NCBI GenBank assembly: GCA_020829485.1
Contig: JAIVFU010000135.1
Span: 1 to 15,481, forward strand
Origin: Nostoc sp. CHAB 5834
GTDB lineage: Bacteria > Cyanobacteriota > Cyanobacteriia > Cyanobacteriales > Nostocaceae
Direction: 5' to 3'
Length of the DNA: 15,481 bases
How positions within the stretch are numbered: the stretch's first letter is position 1; every line of letters begins with the position of its first letter. Below, piece by piece: positions 1 through 6,992 of this stretch. The translations under genes were made by a program, and so were the position numbers. The notes beneath the pieces are model-generated. The model saw only the letters and a list, made by a program, of their open reading frames with translations. It searched no databases and was not told the origin of the DNA.

Positions 1-17
1 CTTGAAGGAAATTCTTT

Positions 18-21
18 AGGA
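18..21 (+). promoter_or_regulatory. Shine-Dalgarno site of the first gene
   Basis: AGGA lies 5 bases before the ATG at 27, which supports that start over the second ATG at 36. A second purine-rich stretch (GAAGGAAA) begins at position 4. The promoter is outside the window or in the first 20 bases. Confidence 0.6.
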
Positions 22-26
22 TTTGT

Positions 27-1592
27 ATGTCTTATATGGAAAATTATCAATATGTAGAAGAGCTGGCTAAAACCTTGGTAGCGGCTGGTATGGACGTAAA
101 GTCTGCGTACACAGAAGCTATGGGTTTTGAGGAAGAAAACTCGATTCGGTGTTCTCCGTTCATGTTTGCCAAAGACATCGGGCAGGAGATGGCTGAGATG
201 CGCAAATGGCGCAACAAGGTGTCCCGGACCAGAGCCTTGGCGACGAAGAAAGGTGTTCAGCTTTGGTTTCCGGCCACTCATCAGAAGGGGGCGTTGGAAA
301 TTGCTTCTCGTTTTGAGAACGCCGTGCTCGGGCTTGGCGGTACTCTTGAAACAGACAACCCGAGGCTTCCACACGAGTGCGCGAGCTGGAGGTTGGAAGT
401 CGGAGGGACACCCCGCCAGGTAAGTTGGAGAACGGGGGCTGACCTCTGCGAATCCAATGAATCGGACGAGGGCTTATCCACTGCGATACGGTTGTATGTG
501 GAGCACCAGGTAATGGTCTCCGTGCCACCGGATGCCAGCCAGGAGGACTTGCGTACGGTGACGTCTGCTGCTCAGTGGGTCGCTACCTTCAACCCAATGC
601 TGCTCGGGTCCCTGGACTACCGCGCGTTATTGGCCCTGGGCTCTGAAGAAGATGTATTCCGATGGGCCTTGCTTTTTCAGGTGAAGCCTTCGCAACAAAA
701 CGCGGGAGTGCATTCCGTCTTATCAGGATTAAAGCTAAACACAAGCCAGCTGCAAAGAGCAAAGAAATCGCCTGAGGAGCGGCTGAAGGCGCTGCCTCTG
801 ACGCGGCAGTGGGAACGCATCCTCAAGTCGCCCGCACCTGTCGGCTTGCGGATTCCTTGCATGATTGGGTTCAAGGCAGGTGCCTTGGCCAAGCTGTGCG
901 ACGAGTTCAAGGTCTCATTGCGGCTTCGAAAGGACCTCGGATATCTCCAGCCTCTTGTCAACCTTGTCAGCTTGTTCGGAGCTGTGGAGGCTATCAAGCG
1001 GTTTGTGAAGGCCAAAGGTCTTGAGTGGACTAAGGACGGCGTTCATGACGCCGGGCAATTTGTTCTGCCCACCGAAGTACAACTGGCGCCTGAATGGGCT
1101 CAACTGTGTCTAAAGCACCCCGAGGCAACGGCGTATGCTGGGGACTTCCTGAAGGTCCAGAAGGCTTTCAGCATCCCCACTACCTTGAGTGGGCTACGAA
1201 AAATCCACATCGGGCTTTCGTACCCCAAGGTAAAACCTGGTTTTGAACAGCTAGTGGACATCTGTTATTTGAACAAAATTTCGGGGTCGACCTTCGAGGT
1301 TCATCAGAAGTTTTGGGAGAGTGTTACCGTCAAGGACGCGGAGTTCCTTCCGCATGTTCACGTCAAGGGTGCCGAGGTCGGCATCGACAACGCCTGGGAA
1401 TTCGTTAAGTTGACCGCAGCTGACTTCCGGGGCCCCTTGTTGGGGATGCTGACGGGGTGCTGCCAGCATCTTGAAGGGGCAGGCGCCGAGTCGGCCAAGC
1501 AGGGCGTCATCAGCCCGTTTTCGGGGTTCTACGTCGTTCTGCAGAACGGTAAAGTGATGGCGCAATCTTGGGCGTGGAGAACCCACACCTGA
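27..1592 (+). CDS. Large hypothetical protein, ends at an in-frame TGA
   Basis: A 521-residue protein that I do not recognise by name. It is soluble, with no signal peptide or clear membrane segment. Near residues 475-520 it carries a compact conserved-looking block: TGCCQHLEG (Cys478, Cys479), then SGFYVVLQNGK, then AQSWAWR. From memory, a block of this style (TGCCQ, then a beta-hairpin with QSW.W, then VFD.IE) occurs at the C-terminus of large hypothetical phage and bacterial proteins; this is not checked. The last element, VFDSIEG, lies just after the TGA at 1590, in the same frame. The frame then stays open to 2060, so the intact protein would be about 676 residues. The stop may be a nonsense mutation (GGA to TGA would give Gly), a readthrough site or a sequence error. 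Its start is set by AGGA 5 bases upstream. Confidence 0.75.
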   Translation: MSYMENYQYVEELAKTLVAAGMDVKSAYTEAMGFEEENSIRCSPFMFAKDIGQEMAEMRKWRNKVSRTRALATKKGVQLWFPATHQKGALEIASRFENAVLGLGGTLETDNPRLPHECASWRLEVGGTPRQVSWRTGADLCESNESDEGLSTAIRLYVEHQVMVSVPPDASQEDLRTVTSAAQWVATFNPMLLGSLDYRALLALGSEEDVFRWALLFQVKPSQQNAGVHSVLSGLKLNTSQLQRAKKSPEERLKALPLTRQWERILKSPAPVGLRIPCMIGFKAGALAKLCDEFKVSLRLRKDLGYLQPLVNLVSLFGAVEAIKRFVKAKGLEWTKDGVHDAGQFVLPTEVQLAPEWAQLCLKHPEATAYAGDFLKVQKAFSIPTTLSGLRKIHIGLSYPKVKPGFEQLVDICYLNKISGSTFEVHQKFWESVTVKDAEFLPHVHVKGAEVGIDNAWEFVKLTAADFRGPLLGMLTGCCQHLEGAGAESAKQGVISPFSGFYVVLQNGKVMAQSWAWRTHT

Positions 1593-2060
1593 GGTATCGT
1601 CTTCGACTCGATTGAAGGCCGGTTCAAGCAGCCGTTGCAGCTTGAGAACATCAGCAAGCTCTACCAGGCCGCGGCCAAACGCTTGGTATCGGGCCCTCTT
1701 GGAGTCAATGCGGTATTTCTAGGAAAAACATCATCTGGAATAACTTCAGCAATTGCAGAAGTTCTCTTGAATACAGAAAAAACGTCGATAAGCTACGAGC
1801 ACGCTCCGGCTGAAAGCAAGGGGTATTTCGATGGAGCCGTGCACTATCTTCTCGCTGGTAAACCCCGGAATAGGCCCGACCCTGGAATGACGAAATCGGG
1901 AAGAATGGTCGCTAAAAAGAGAAAACCGCCCCGTAAATGGGAGCTGATTGACATTGCTCGGGAACTTCAGCAATACGAGGAGTTCGATGCAGTTCGGGCT
2001 TTTCGCGATTTTCGATTGAACGAATATTCCGTTAACTGGTTTGATGCCGAGGCTGATTAA
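1593..2060 (+). pseudogene. In-frame continuation of the first gene after TGA
   Basis: This is the same reading frame as the gene that ends at 1592, open from just after the TGA to a TAA at 2058-2060. The first residues, GIVFDSIEG, complete the AQSWAWR block of the upstream part. The only early start is a TTG at 1635 with no Shine-Dalgarno site, so independent translation is unlikely. The segment encodes about 155 residues. It has a lysine/arginine/proline-rich stretch (MVAKKRKPPRKWE) and an acidic end (WFDAEAD). It is best read as the C-terminal part of one broken or recoded gene. No function is recognised. A strong hairpin terminator follows 8 bases after the stop, which fits a single transcription unit covering both parts. 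Confidence 0.6.
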
Positions 2061-2067
2061 TTATTCG

Positions 2068-2107
2068 AAGGGCTCCGCAAGCTTCTGCTTGGGGAGCCCT
2101 TTTGTTT
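2068..2107 (+). terminator. Rho-independent terminator after the first gene
   Basis: A 9-bp arm AAGGGCTCC (2068-2076) pairs with GGAGCCCTT (2093-2101). An inner stem CAAGC/GCTTG closes a TTCT loop. The T-rich tract TTTTGTTT follows on the plus strand. On the minus strand the downstream side is AT-rich but has no clean T run, so it works best for the plus-strand gene. Confidence 0.85.
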
Positions 2108-2133
2108 GAGCAATAGGCTGAGTTTAAGTGTGT

Positions 2134-2691
2134 TTAACGGAACCACTCTGGGTGACGAGCTTTATCGCCGGCCATGACCTGCTTCACTAGGTCTTGGAAT
2201 TCATCCGCGGGGATAAATCCGTCATTGCCCGGCATGGCCACCGGCCGCAGCATCCCCTCAATTTTTCCAGTCTTTCGGTAGTTGAGCACAATGAAATGGC
2301 CTCCCTCGGACATCTTTTTCATTATTTCCCATGTCTTGGTTGTGCCCGCATAGGCGGTGGCGGTCAGGGCTAACTGGCTCTCCCAGTCCAAGTCTTCCAG
2401 GGCAGGTGCGCTGCCCGTATCCGCACAGGATTGAATAAGCTTTCCGAGCCCCCCTCGGATAGATTCTGTAAGCGCGGGGGTGTTGTGTGCCTCGGTACTG
2501 GTCGCGGTGAAGGTTTCCTGGGGCACGGAGCAAAGCCACGTCCATCCGGTAGGCTGGTCGTAGAGGTATAAAACAACGCTTGAAGCACCCGCATGCTCTT
2601 GGTTCGTAGTGCCTACTTGCCAGCCTGCTGCATGCAGCTTCATGCTCGCAAGAAATGCTTTAGTGCGCTGCAAGTCTTTGTCTTTTTTCAT
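2134..2691 (-). CDS. Hypothetical protein, 185 aa
   Basis: I do not recognise this protein. It begins MKKDKDLQRTKAFLASMKLH and has no signal peptide, membrane segment or metal-binding motif that I can see. The first 60 residues look beta-rich (SSVVLYLYD, GWTWLCSVP), followed by a mostly helical middle and a C-terminal stretch ending in RHPEWFR. An ATG at codon 17 is an alternative start; the upstream ATG at 2691 lacks a clear Shine-Dalgarno site. A palindromic hairpin at 2733-2760 sits just upstream, so the gene probably has its own promoter in the 40 bases between. It lies tail-to-tail with the gene ending at 2060. Coding potential rests on length and ordinary composition. Confidence 0.7.
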   Translation of the reverse strand: MKKDKDLQRTKAFLASMKLHAAGWQVGTTNQEHAGASSVVLYLYDQPTGWTWLCSVPQETFTATSTEAHNTPALTESIRGGLGKLIQSCADTGSAPALEDLDWESQLALTATAYAGTTKTWEIMKKMSEGGHFIVLNYRKTGKIEGMLRPVAMPGNDGFIPADEFQDLVKQVMAGDKARHPEWFR

Positions 2692-2732
2692 TGGTGCTAT
2701 ATCGTAGCTGAATGCGCCATAATTCTAACAAT

Positions 2733-2760
2733 AAAAAACCGCCAATCAGTGGCGGTTTTT
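2733..2760 (-). terminator. Hairpin terminator, probably bidirectional
   Basis: AAAAAACCGCCA (2733-2744) and TGGCGGTTTTT (2750-2760) form a GC stem flanked by A and T runs, with loop ATCAG. Read on the minus strand, the stem is followed by TTTTTT, three bases downstream of the stop codon of the gene at 2764-3393. It would insulate that gene from the next one. Confidence 0.85.
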
Positions 2761-2763
2761 GAA

Positions 2764-3393
2764 TTAATAGGATTCGACTAGTTCGGTGTCTTGAACCACA
2801 ACTCCTGGCGTGTTGGACGCAATGGTGTAGTTGAGGTTGTTGACAAACTCTTCAATGTCAGCGCCTGGTGAAACGCGTGACTTGACCCGGAGGACAAGCG
2901 TTACTGTATTGAAAGATGCGTTCTTTGGATTCATACGATTTTTGACGAATTCAAAGACTTCCGGTGTAATGTCTTCGAGGTCATCAACTCCAAAATAGGC
3001 TTTGATGCTCTCTACTACGCGCACTTCGTGCGGCCCGTCCCATTCAACATGCAAGCGACCCAGGTCATCGGAGCTGTATTCGTTGTCCTGCAGCTTGAGA
3101 AGGTTCTCCAGTGAGAGGGTAAGCACCTCATTGGTGGCATCGAAGGGCACATCTTCGACCTTGATGGCGTCGTCGCCTTTGCGGCCACCCCATTCTTGTT
3201 TTGTAAATACGCCCTGGATACGGCGGTTGGTGACAGCCGCTACGAGCCGCTCTTCACTATTTCGGATGGTGTACGTTGCAAGGCCCTTTTCGGCCGTCGC
3301 CTCCAAGAGCGCTTCTGCAATGGTTACTGCGTCTTCAAGGCTATTGGCTTGAGCGAAGAGGGAAGCTTGGTTGTGGATGCTGTGCTGTGTCAT
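2764..3393 (-). CDS. Hypothetical protein, about 209 aa
   Basis: The protein is not recognised. I place the start at the ATG at 3393 (MTQHSIHNQ...), because AGGA lies 8 bases upstream of it; an upstream in-frame ATG at 3429 has no ribosome-binding site. The product is acidic and soluble, without signal peptide or membrane segment. The N-terminal third is helical and alanine-rich (EDAVTIAEALLEATAEKG). The middle contains alternating beta-strand-like stretches. The last 50 residues (VTLVLRVKSRV, EEFVNNLNYTIASN) look like a small alpha/beta unit. The gene lies downstream of clpX on the same strand but is separated from it by a strong terminator at 3450-3482, so it is probably not part of the clp operon. 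Its own terminator is at 2733-2760. Confidence 0.75.
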   Translation of the reverse strand: MTQHSIHNQASLFAQANSLEDAVTIAEALLEATAEKGLATYTIRNSEERLVAAVTNRRIQGVFTKQEWGGRKGDDAIKVEDVPFDATNEVLTLSLENLLKLQDNEYSSDDLGRLHVEWDGPHEVRVVESIKAYFGVDDLEDITPEVFEFVKNRMNPKNASFNTVTLVLRVKSRVSPGADIEEFVNNLNYTIASNTPGVVVQDTELVESY

Positions 3394-3449
3394 GACGTAT
3401 GTCCTGCTAAAGATGAGTTCTGTAGTCATGTGTAGGTACCGGCCGCTCC

Positions 3450-3482
3450 AAAAAAAAGGGCCCTAGCATTTGCCGGGGCCCT
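3450..3482 (-). terminator. Terminator of the clpP-clpX operon
   Basis: On the minus strand AGGGCCC and GGGCCCT form a GC-rich stem around a 12-base loop, followed directly by a run of eight T. It starts about 35 bases after the clpX stop codon. Confidence 0.85.
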
Positions 3483-3516
3483 GATGGACGGTTAGTCCTC
3501 AACCAATATCGACTCT

Positions 3517-4731
3517 TTAGGCTGCGACGCGATAAGCCTCGTTCGCAGTTTCCTGGGTGCCCGTAATCGTCACTTGCAGGTCCTTCTGCACCTTGACTCG
3601 ACTACCTTGGGTACCCGGCACCTCAAACTGGGCTTTCTTGAGCACGCCCTCCAAGATGCTTCGAGCACCTCGGGCTCCGGTCTTCAGCTGCACGGCACGA
3701 GAGGCGATTTCTTTCAGAGCGCCTTCTTCGAAGTCCAGCGTTGCCCCATCCATTTCCAGAAGAGCCGAAATTTGGCGGACCACTGCGTTCTTTGGCTCGA
3801 CCAGGATGTTTTCCAGGTCGCTGGCGGTCAAGGGCTTCAGTGTCGTGATGACGGGCAGTCGGCCGATGAATTCGGGAATCATGCCGTGTTCAATCAGCAG
3901 CTCCGGCGTAACTTCGACGGGCTTTGCCGGTGCATAGCCTGCCGCCTGAAAGCCGATGCTGCGCTTCTCGCCGGGGTTCTCGACCTTCTTGAGCACATCG
4001 ACGAAGGCACCCGCGCAGATGAACAGGATGTTGGTAGTGTCCAGCATGTTGACCTGGCCGCCTGGGGTTTTACGTCCACCGCTGACTTGCACGCTCACCT
4101 TGGTGCCCTCAATCAGCTTCAGCAGGGCCTGTTGCACCCCTTCACCGCTAACGTCACGGGTCACGGAGCTTCCGGCTTGACGCGATGCGAGCTTGTCCGT
4201 CTCATCGATGAAAACGATGCCACGTTCCGCCTTCTGCAGGTCACCGCCTGCTGCGTCAATCAGGCGCATCAGGATGGACTCCACGTCATCTCCCACATAG
4301 CCAGCTTGTGTCAGGCTGGTGGCGTCTGCAATGGTGATTGGGACATCCAGCAGCTTCGCGATGGTTTGTGCCAGCAAGGTCTTGCCGGTGCCAGTAGGGC
4401 CAAGCATCAGCACATTGCTTTTGGCAATCTCAACGGGGCCTTTGTAGGAAAGCCGTTTGTAGTGGTTGTACACCGCGATGGACAGGGTCTCTTTGGCTTC
4501 TTCCTGACCAATCACATAGTCGTTCAGATAGGCCACGATTTCCTTGGGGGTCAGCAGTCCGGACACCTTGCCGGGTACGGCAGAGCCGTCTGTTGCAGGT
4601 GCGTCAGAGTTACCAAAAAATTCGTGGATATCACCCGCACACTGGTTACAGATGAGCGTTTTGTTTTGAAGTTCAACCAGGCCCTCCACTTCAGTTTGGG
4701 AACGACCACAGTGTCCGCAGTATTTCGTCAT
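3517..4731 (-). CDS. clpX: ATP-dependent protease ATPase subunit ClpX
   Basis: ClpX is the hexameric AAA+ unfoldase that recognises substrates and feeds them to ClpP in the cytoplasm. The ATG at 4731 gives 404 residues, with GGA 7 bases upstream; an earlier in-frame TTG at 4737 is less likely. An N-terminal zinc domain has CxxC pairs at Cys5/Cys8 and Cys28/Cys31. Walker A is GPTGTGKT (111-118), the pore loop GYVG (144-147), and Walker B IVFIDETDK (172-180; family usually DEID or DEVD). The conserved stretch TRDVSGEGVQQALLKLIEGT follows at 191-210. The second pore loop reads GGRKTP where E. coli has GGRKHP. An IGF motif at 259-261 is the ClpP-docking loop. Sensor-2 GARGARS is at 352-358. All core motifs are present, so it should be an active ClpP partner. 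It follows clpP by 15 bases. Confidence 0.97.
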   Translation of the reverse strand: MTKYCGHCGRSQTEVEGLVELQNKTLICNQCAGDIHEFFGNSDAPATDGSAVPGKVSGLLTPKEIVAYLNDYVIGQEEAKETLSIAVYNHYKRLSYKGPVEIAKSNVLMLGPTGTGKTLLAQTIAKLLDVPITIADATSLTQAGYVGDDVESILMRLIDAAGGDLQKAERGIVFIDETDKLASRQAGSSVTRDVSGEGVQQALLKLIEGTKVSVQVSGGRKTPGGQVNMLDTTNILFICAGAFVDVLKKVENPGEKRSIGFQAAGYAPAKPVEVTPELLIEHGMIPEFIGRLPVITTLKPLTASDLENILVEPKNAVVRQISALLEMDGATLDFEEGALKEIASRAVQLKTGARGARSILEGVLKKAQFEVPGTQGSRVKVQKDLQVTITGTQETANEAYRVAA

Positions 4732-4746
4732 ATGCAAGTCCGTTTC

Positions 4747-5346
4747 TTAAGGGCGTTTTTGGAGGACTTGGTCAACCAAGCCATATTGCTGCGCTGCGTC
4801 GGCATCCAGGTAGTAATCGCGCTCTGTGTCGGCGGTTACTTTTTCCAGAGGCTGTTTCGTCTTTTCGGCCAAAATTCGGTTCATGCGCTCCCGAATTCGC
4901 AGGATTTCCCGTGCATGAATTTCAATGTCCGTTGCTTGTCCCTGAGTGCCGCCCAGGGGCTGGTGAATCATGATTTTTGCGTTAGGTAGCGCAAAGCGCT
5001 TTCCCGGCTCTCCAGCGGCAAGTAGGAATGCCCCCATGCTGGCAGCCATCCCCATGCACAGGGTGGACACATTGGGTTTGATGAAGTTCATGGTGTCAAA
5101 AATCGCCATGCCAGCGCTCACCGAACCACCGGGCGAGTTGATGTAGAGCGAGATGTCTTTGGTGGGGTTTTCGCTCTCTAGGAAGAGCATTTGAGCAACA
5201 ACCAGATTTGCAGACTGGTCAGTGACCGGTCCCACGAGGAAAACAACTCGTTCTTTCAGCAATCGAGAGTAGATGTCGAAGGCTCTCTCGCCAGCTCCCG
5301 AGCTTTCCACAACCATTGGCACCAACCCCAGATTTCTGGTATCCAT
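4747..5346 (-). CDS. clpP: ATP-dependent Clp protease proteolytic subunit ClpP
   Basis: ClpP is the tetradecameric serine protease chamber that degrades polypeptides unfolded by ClpX or ClpA. The 199-residue protein aligns along its length with E. coli ClpP (207 residues). The catalytic triad is present: Ser103 in GMAASMGAF, His128 in MIHQPLGG, and Asp177 in DTERD. The conserved N-terminal LVPMVVE and [15 protein letters not shown] and the oligomerisation region [14 protein letters not shown] are intact. The N-terminal extension before LVPMV is only seven residues, so a long propeptide is absent. The start ATG has AGGA 11 bases upstream, a somewhat long spacing. It is first in the clpP-clpX operon and is driven by the promoter at 5435-5463. 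The pair would form a self-sufficient ClpXP protease on this element; no lon or clpA is in the window. Confidence 0.97.
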   Translation of the reverse strand: MDTRNLGLVPMVVESSGAGERAFDIYSRLLKERVVFLVGPVTDQSANLVVAQMLFLESENPTKDISLYINSPGGSVSAGMAIFDTMNFIKPNVSTLCMGMAASMGAFLLAAGEPGKRFALPNAKIMIHQPLGGTQGQATDIEIHAREILRIRERMNRILAEKTKQPLEKVTADTERDYYLDADAAQQYGLVDQVLQKRP

Positions 5347-5434
5347 AAATACAAATTTCCTATTGTGGGCGCACGCCCTGTTGATATTTATTTGGCAGCG
5401 AAAACTCTCTTGAATCTAATTTCGCCTTGCCTTA

Positions 5435-5463
5435 ATTATAGCATCTTAAATCACCCTAAACAG
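5435..5463 (-). promoter_or_regulatory. Sigma70-type promoter of clpP-clpX
   Basis: On the minus strand a perfect TATAAT (-10) lies at 5440-5435, with CTGTTT as a weak -35 at 5463-5458 and a 17-base spacer. The leader to the clpP start is about 85 bases. Confidence 0.65.
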
Positions 5464-5468
5464 TTTAG
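5456..5468. promoter_or_regulatory. Palindrome over the clpP -35, possible operator
   Basis: CTAAACAGTTTAG is a perfect 6+1+6 palindrome that overlaps the -35 hexamer of the clpP promoter. This is the usual place for a repressor or activator site. Which protein binds is unknown; no regulator gene is in the window. Confidence 0.4.
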
Positions 5469-5575
5469 AGGGGTGTATGTCCAGCCTTCTTGAAACAGAG
5501 TTCTATAGCTTGATTTCGTGCCCTTTTCGGTATGTTAGAGATATGCGACAATAACTACAGGCACTAATTTAAATC

Positions 5576-6115
5576 ATGAACGCTCTAGCCAAGGCCTTAC
5601 CCGAAATTCCTCGCAAACTAGCCTCCCGTCCCAAAGACAGTCGCGGGTTCCCCATTCCCTGGAACGCTTTCATTGACAGCAAGGGGGCTCCTGACTTCCG
5701 CGTGCTCGACCAGGCAAAGTGGGGGTATGCCGTCAAGCATCGGGTATGCGCGCTGTGCGGGGACCCTCTGGGGCGGCATCTCGCTTTCGTAGGGGGACCT
5801 CGCTCTTTTGAGAGCCGGTTCTTTACGGACTTGCACATGCACAAGGATTGCGCGGAGTACTCACTAGCGGTTTGCCCATTTCTCGCAGCTCCCAACTTTC
5901 GCTACGCTCGTGCGACGCCTTCGCACGACGGTGCGACGATGGAGGCCCAGTACTCGGTCTCCACTGAGCGGCCGGACAGGTTTTTCATCGGCGTCACAAA
6001 AGGGGCGCAACTCGTGCGATTCCCAAGTGGGGAGTTTGCAGTCCAAGCCGAACCATGGGAATGGCATCAGTGGTGGAGACACGGAGAGCCTCTACCGGAT
6101 AATGCGACCCCATGA
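5576..6115 (+). CDS. Hypothetical protein with Cys-rich centre, 179 aa
   Basis: No enzyme function is recognised. The N-terminal part reads SRPKDSRGFPIPW, then DFRVLD, then VCALCGDPLGRHLAFVGG, then HKDCAEYSLAVCPFL. From memory this order (R.RGFP.PW, CxxCG.PLG, H.DCAEY...CPFL) is shared by a set of phage and bacterial hypothetical proteins. The cysteines (about residues 59, 62, 88 and 96) and nearby histidines could bind a metal ion. The C-terminal third is tryptophan-rich (EPWEWHQWWRHGEP). There is no signal peptide or membrane segment. The start ATG at 5576 has no good Shine-Dalgarno site. The stop codon overlaps the next start (ATGA), so the two genes are translationally coupled. It is transcribed divergently from clpP. 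Confidence 0.8.
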   Translation: MNALAKALPEIPRKLASRPKDSRGFPIPWNAFIDSKGAPDFRVLDQAKWGYAVKHRVCALCGDPLGRHLAFVGGPRSFESRFFTDLHMHKDCAEYSLAVCPFLAAPNFRYARATPSHDGATMEAQYSVSTERPDRFFIGVTKGAQLVRFPSGEFAVQAEPWEWHQWWRHGEPLPDNATP

Positions 6116-6636
6116 GCTTTCCATCCGCTACAAACTGCCGTCAGTATCTTGAAACCATCTCCAGCATTGGAGCCATGGTGGGAGACTTTTACCTTGGACT
6201 GGGCCGGTCGTTCGAGGCAAAGCCGCTCCCCGAAGAAATTCAGATGGGCGAGAAAAAGAAATGCTATAAAAACGCAGGTAGCTTAGTGGCCATCGATGGA
6301 CTTGAAGGCTTGCACTACGCCGAAGGTTTCGCCATGTCCCCCGGGCTAATACCCACCCACCATGCTTGGTGTGTTACCAGGGAGGGCTATGCCCTCGACC
6401 CGACTTGGCCATTTGAGCCAGGAACAGAGTATTTTGGAATCGTCTTGGACACCCAGTTCTTTGAGGACTGGCTCAGGCGTACGCAGACATGGGGCGTCTT
6501 GGGGGAAATGGTTCCGAAAGAACTTATTACCTCGCCATACACGTCTTTTGTTCACAAGGAATGGCTTCCTTCCCCAGGCCAAGCGGCTCCCTATTTGGCC
6601 AAGTTGAACTCTATTCTTGAGGCCAAAAAGGCGTAG
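6112..6636 (+). CDS. Hypothetical protein with Cys-His-Asp pattern, 174 aa
   Basis: The start ATG overlaps the TGA of the upstream gene (ATGA), a sign of translational coupling and joint function. The protein shows KKKCYKNAG (Cys51), then YAEGFAMSPG, then PTHHAWCV (His83/His84), then YALDPTWPF (Asp96), then YFGIVLD. The order Cys, His, Asp with these surroundings resembles papain-like or transglutaminase-like folds, and a C-Y-x-N-A...H-A-W...D-P-T-W pattern is, from memory, seen in phage hypothetical proteins. Whether it is an active thiol enzyme is inference. There is no signal peptide. The C-terminal 70 residues are helical with no recognised motif. The downstream 6650-6678 hairpin points mainly to the opposite strand. 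Confidence 0.8.
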   Translation: MSFPSATNCRQYLETISSIGAMVGDFYLGLGRSFEAKPLPEEIQMGEKKKCYKNAGSLVAIDGLEGLHYAEGFAMSPGLIPTHHAWCVTREGYALDPTWPFEPGTEYFGIVLDTQFFEDWLRRTQTWGVLGEMVPKELITSPYTSFVHKEWLPSPGQAAPYLAKLNSILEAKKA

Positions 6637-6649
6637 CCCTCGAACAGAA

Positions 6650-6678
6650 GAAGCTCCATGCCACTTGCTTGGGGCTTC
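6650..6678 (-). terminator. Weak hairpin, possible terminator
   Basis: GAAGCTCC (6650-6657) pairs with GGGGCTTC (6671-6678) through 8 positions including one wobble. On the minus strand it is followed by TTCTGTT, just after the stop of the minus-strand ORF at 6683. No T run follows on the plus strand. Confidence 0.4.
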
Positions 6679-6682
6679 GAAA

Positions 6683-6988
6683 TCAAAGTTCTGCAAGACG
6701 TTGAAGGCGGTGAGCAAGTGTTCTTCGCTCTTCGAGGGATAGACGCTCCGCGTTGTACAGCTCTCGGCTCAATGCAGTGAGGTTGGCGGATAGTTCAGCC
6801 AAATGCTGATGCGCGGCTAAAAGCTCGGCGTTTAGGCGTGCAACCTGCACGGATTCTGCAGGTGCCGGCGCGGTATGTTCCTGACTTGGCACAGGGTCCC
6901 CGTTTTCTGATTGGTTCTGCACAAGTCTGGCTAGGTCTTTGCAGGGAAGTATTTTTGAGCTGTTGCTATACGGAGGAACCAACCACAT
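6683..6988 (-). CDS. Possible small coiled-coil protein, about 101 aa
   Basis: The minus-strand frame is open to 7084, but its far end lies inside the helicase gene. The likeliest start is the ATG at 6988, with GGGAG 11 bases upstream. The product would start MWLVPPYSNSSKI and contain a linker (QEHTAPAPAESV) followed by a leucine-rich, heptad-like helix of about 55 residues (VARLNAELLAAHQHLAEL...). A leucine-rich coiled coil is uncommon in random antisense frames, and a weak terminator follows, so it is plausibly real. If so, its 5' end nearly abuts the helicase start at 6993, and the two genes diverge from overlapping control regions. No function is recognised. Confidence 0.45.
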   Translation of the reverse strand: MWLVPPYSNSSKILPCKDLARLVQNQSENGDPVPSQEHTAPAPAESVQVARLNAELLAAHQHLAELSANLTALSRELYNAERLSLEERRTLAHRLQRLAEL

Positions 6989-6992
6989 CTGT

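Noticed and set aside
1590..1630. Selenocysteine insertion or a general TGA reassignment
   Set aside because: No convincing bacterial SECIS hairpin follows the TGA, and TGA ends other genes, such as those at 6115 and 9806, in a normal way.
3574..4989. A 471-codon open frame on the plus strand opposite clpX and clpP
   Set aside because: It is fully antisense to two certain genes, has no recognisable motif, and is explained by the codon pattern of the opposite strand.
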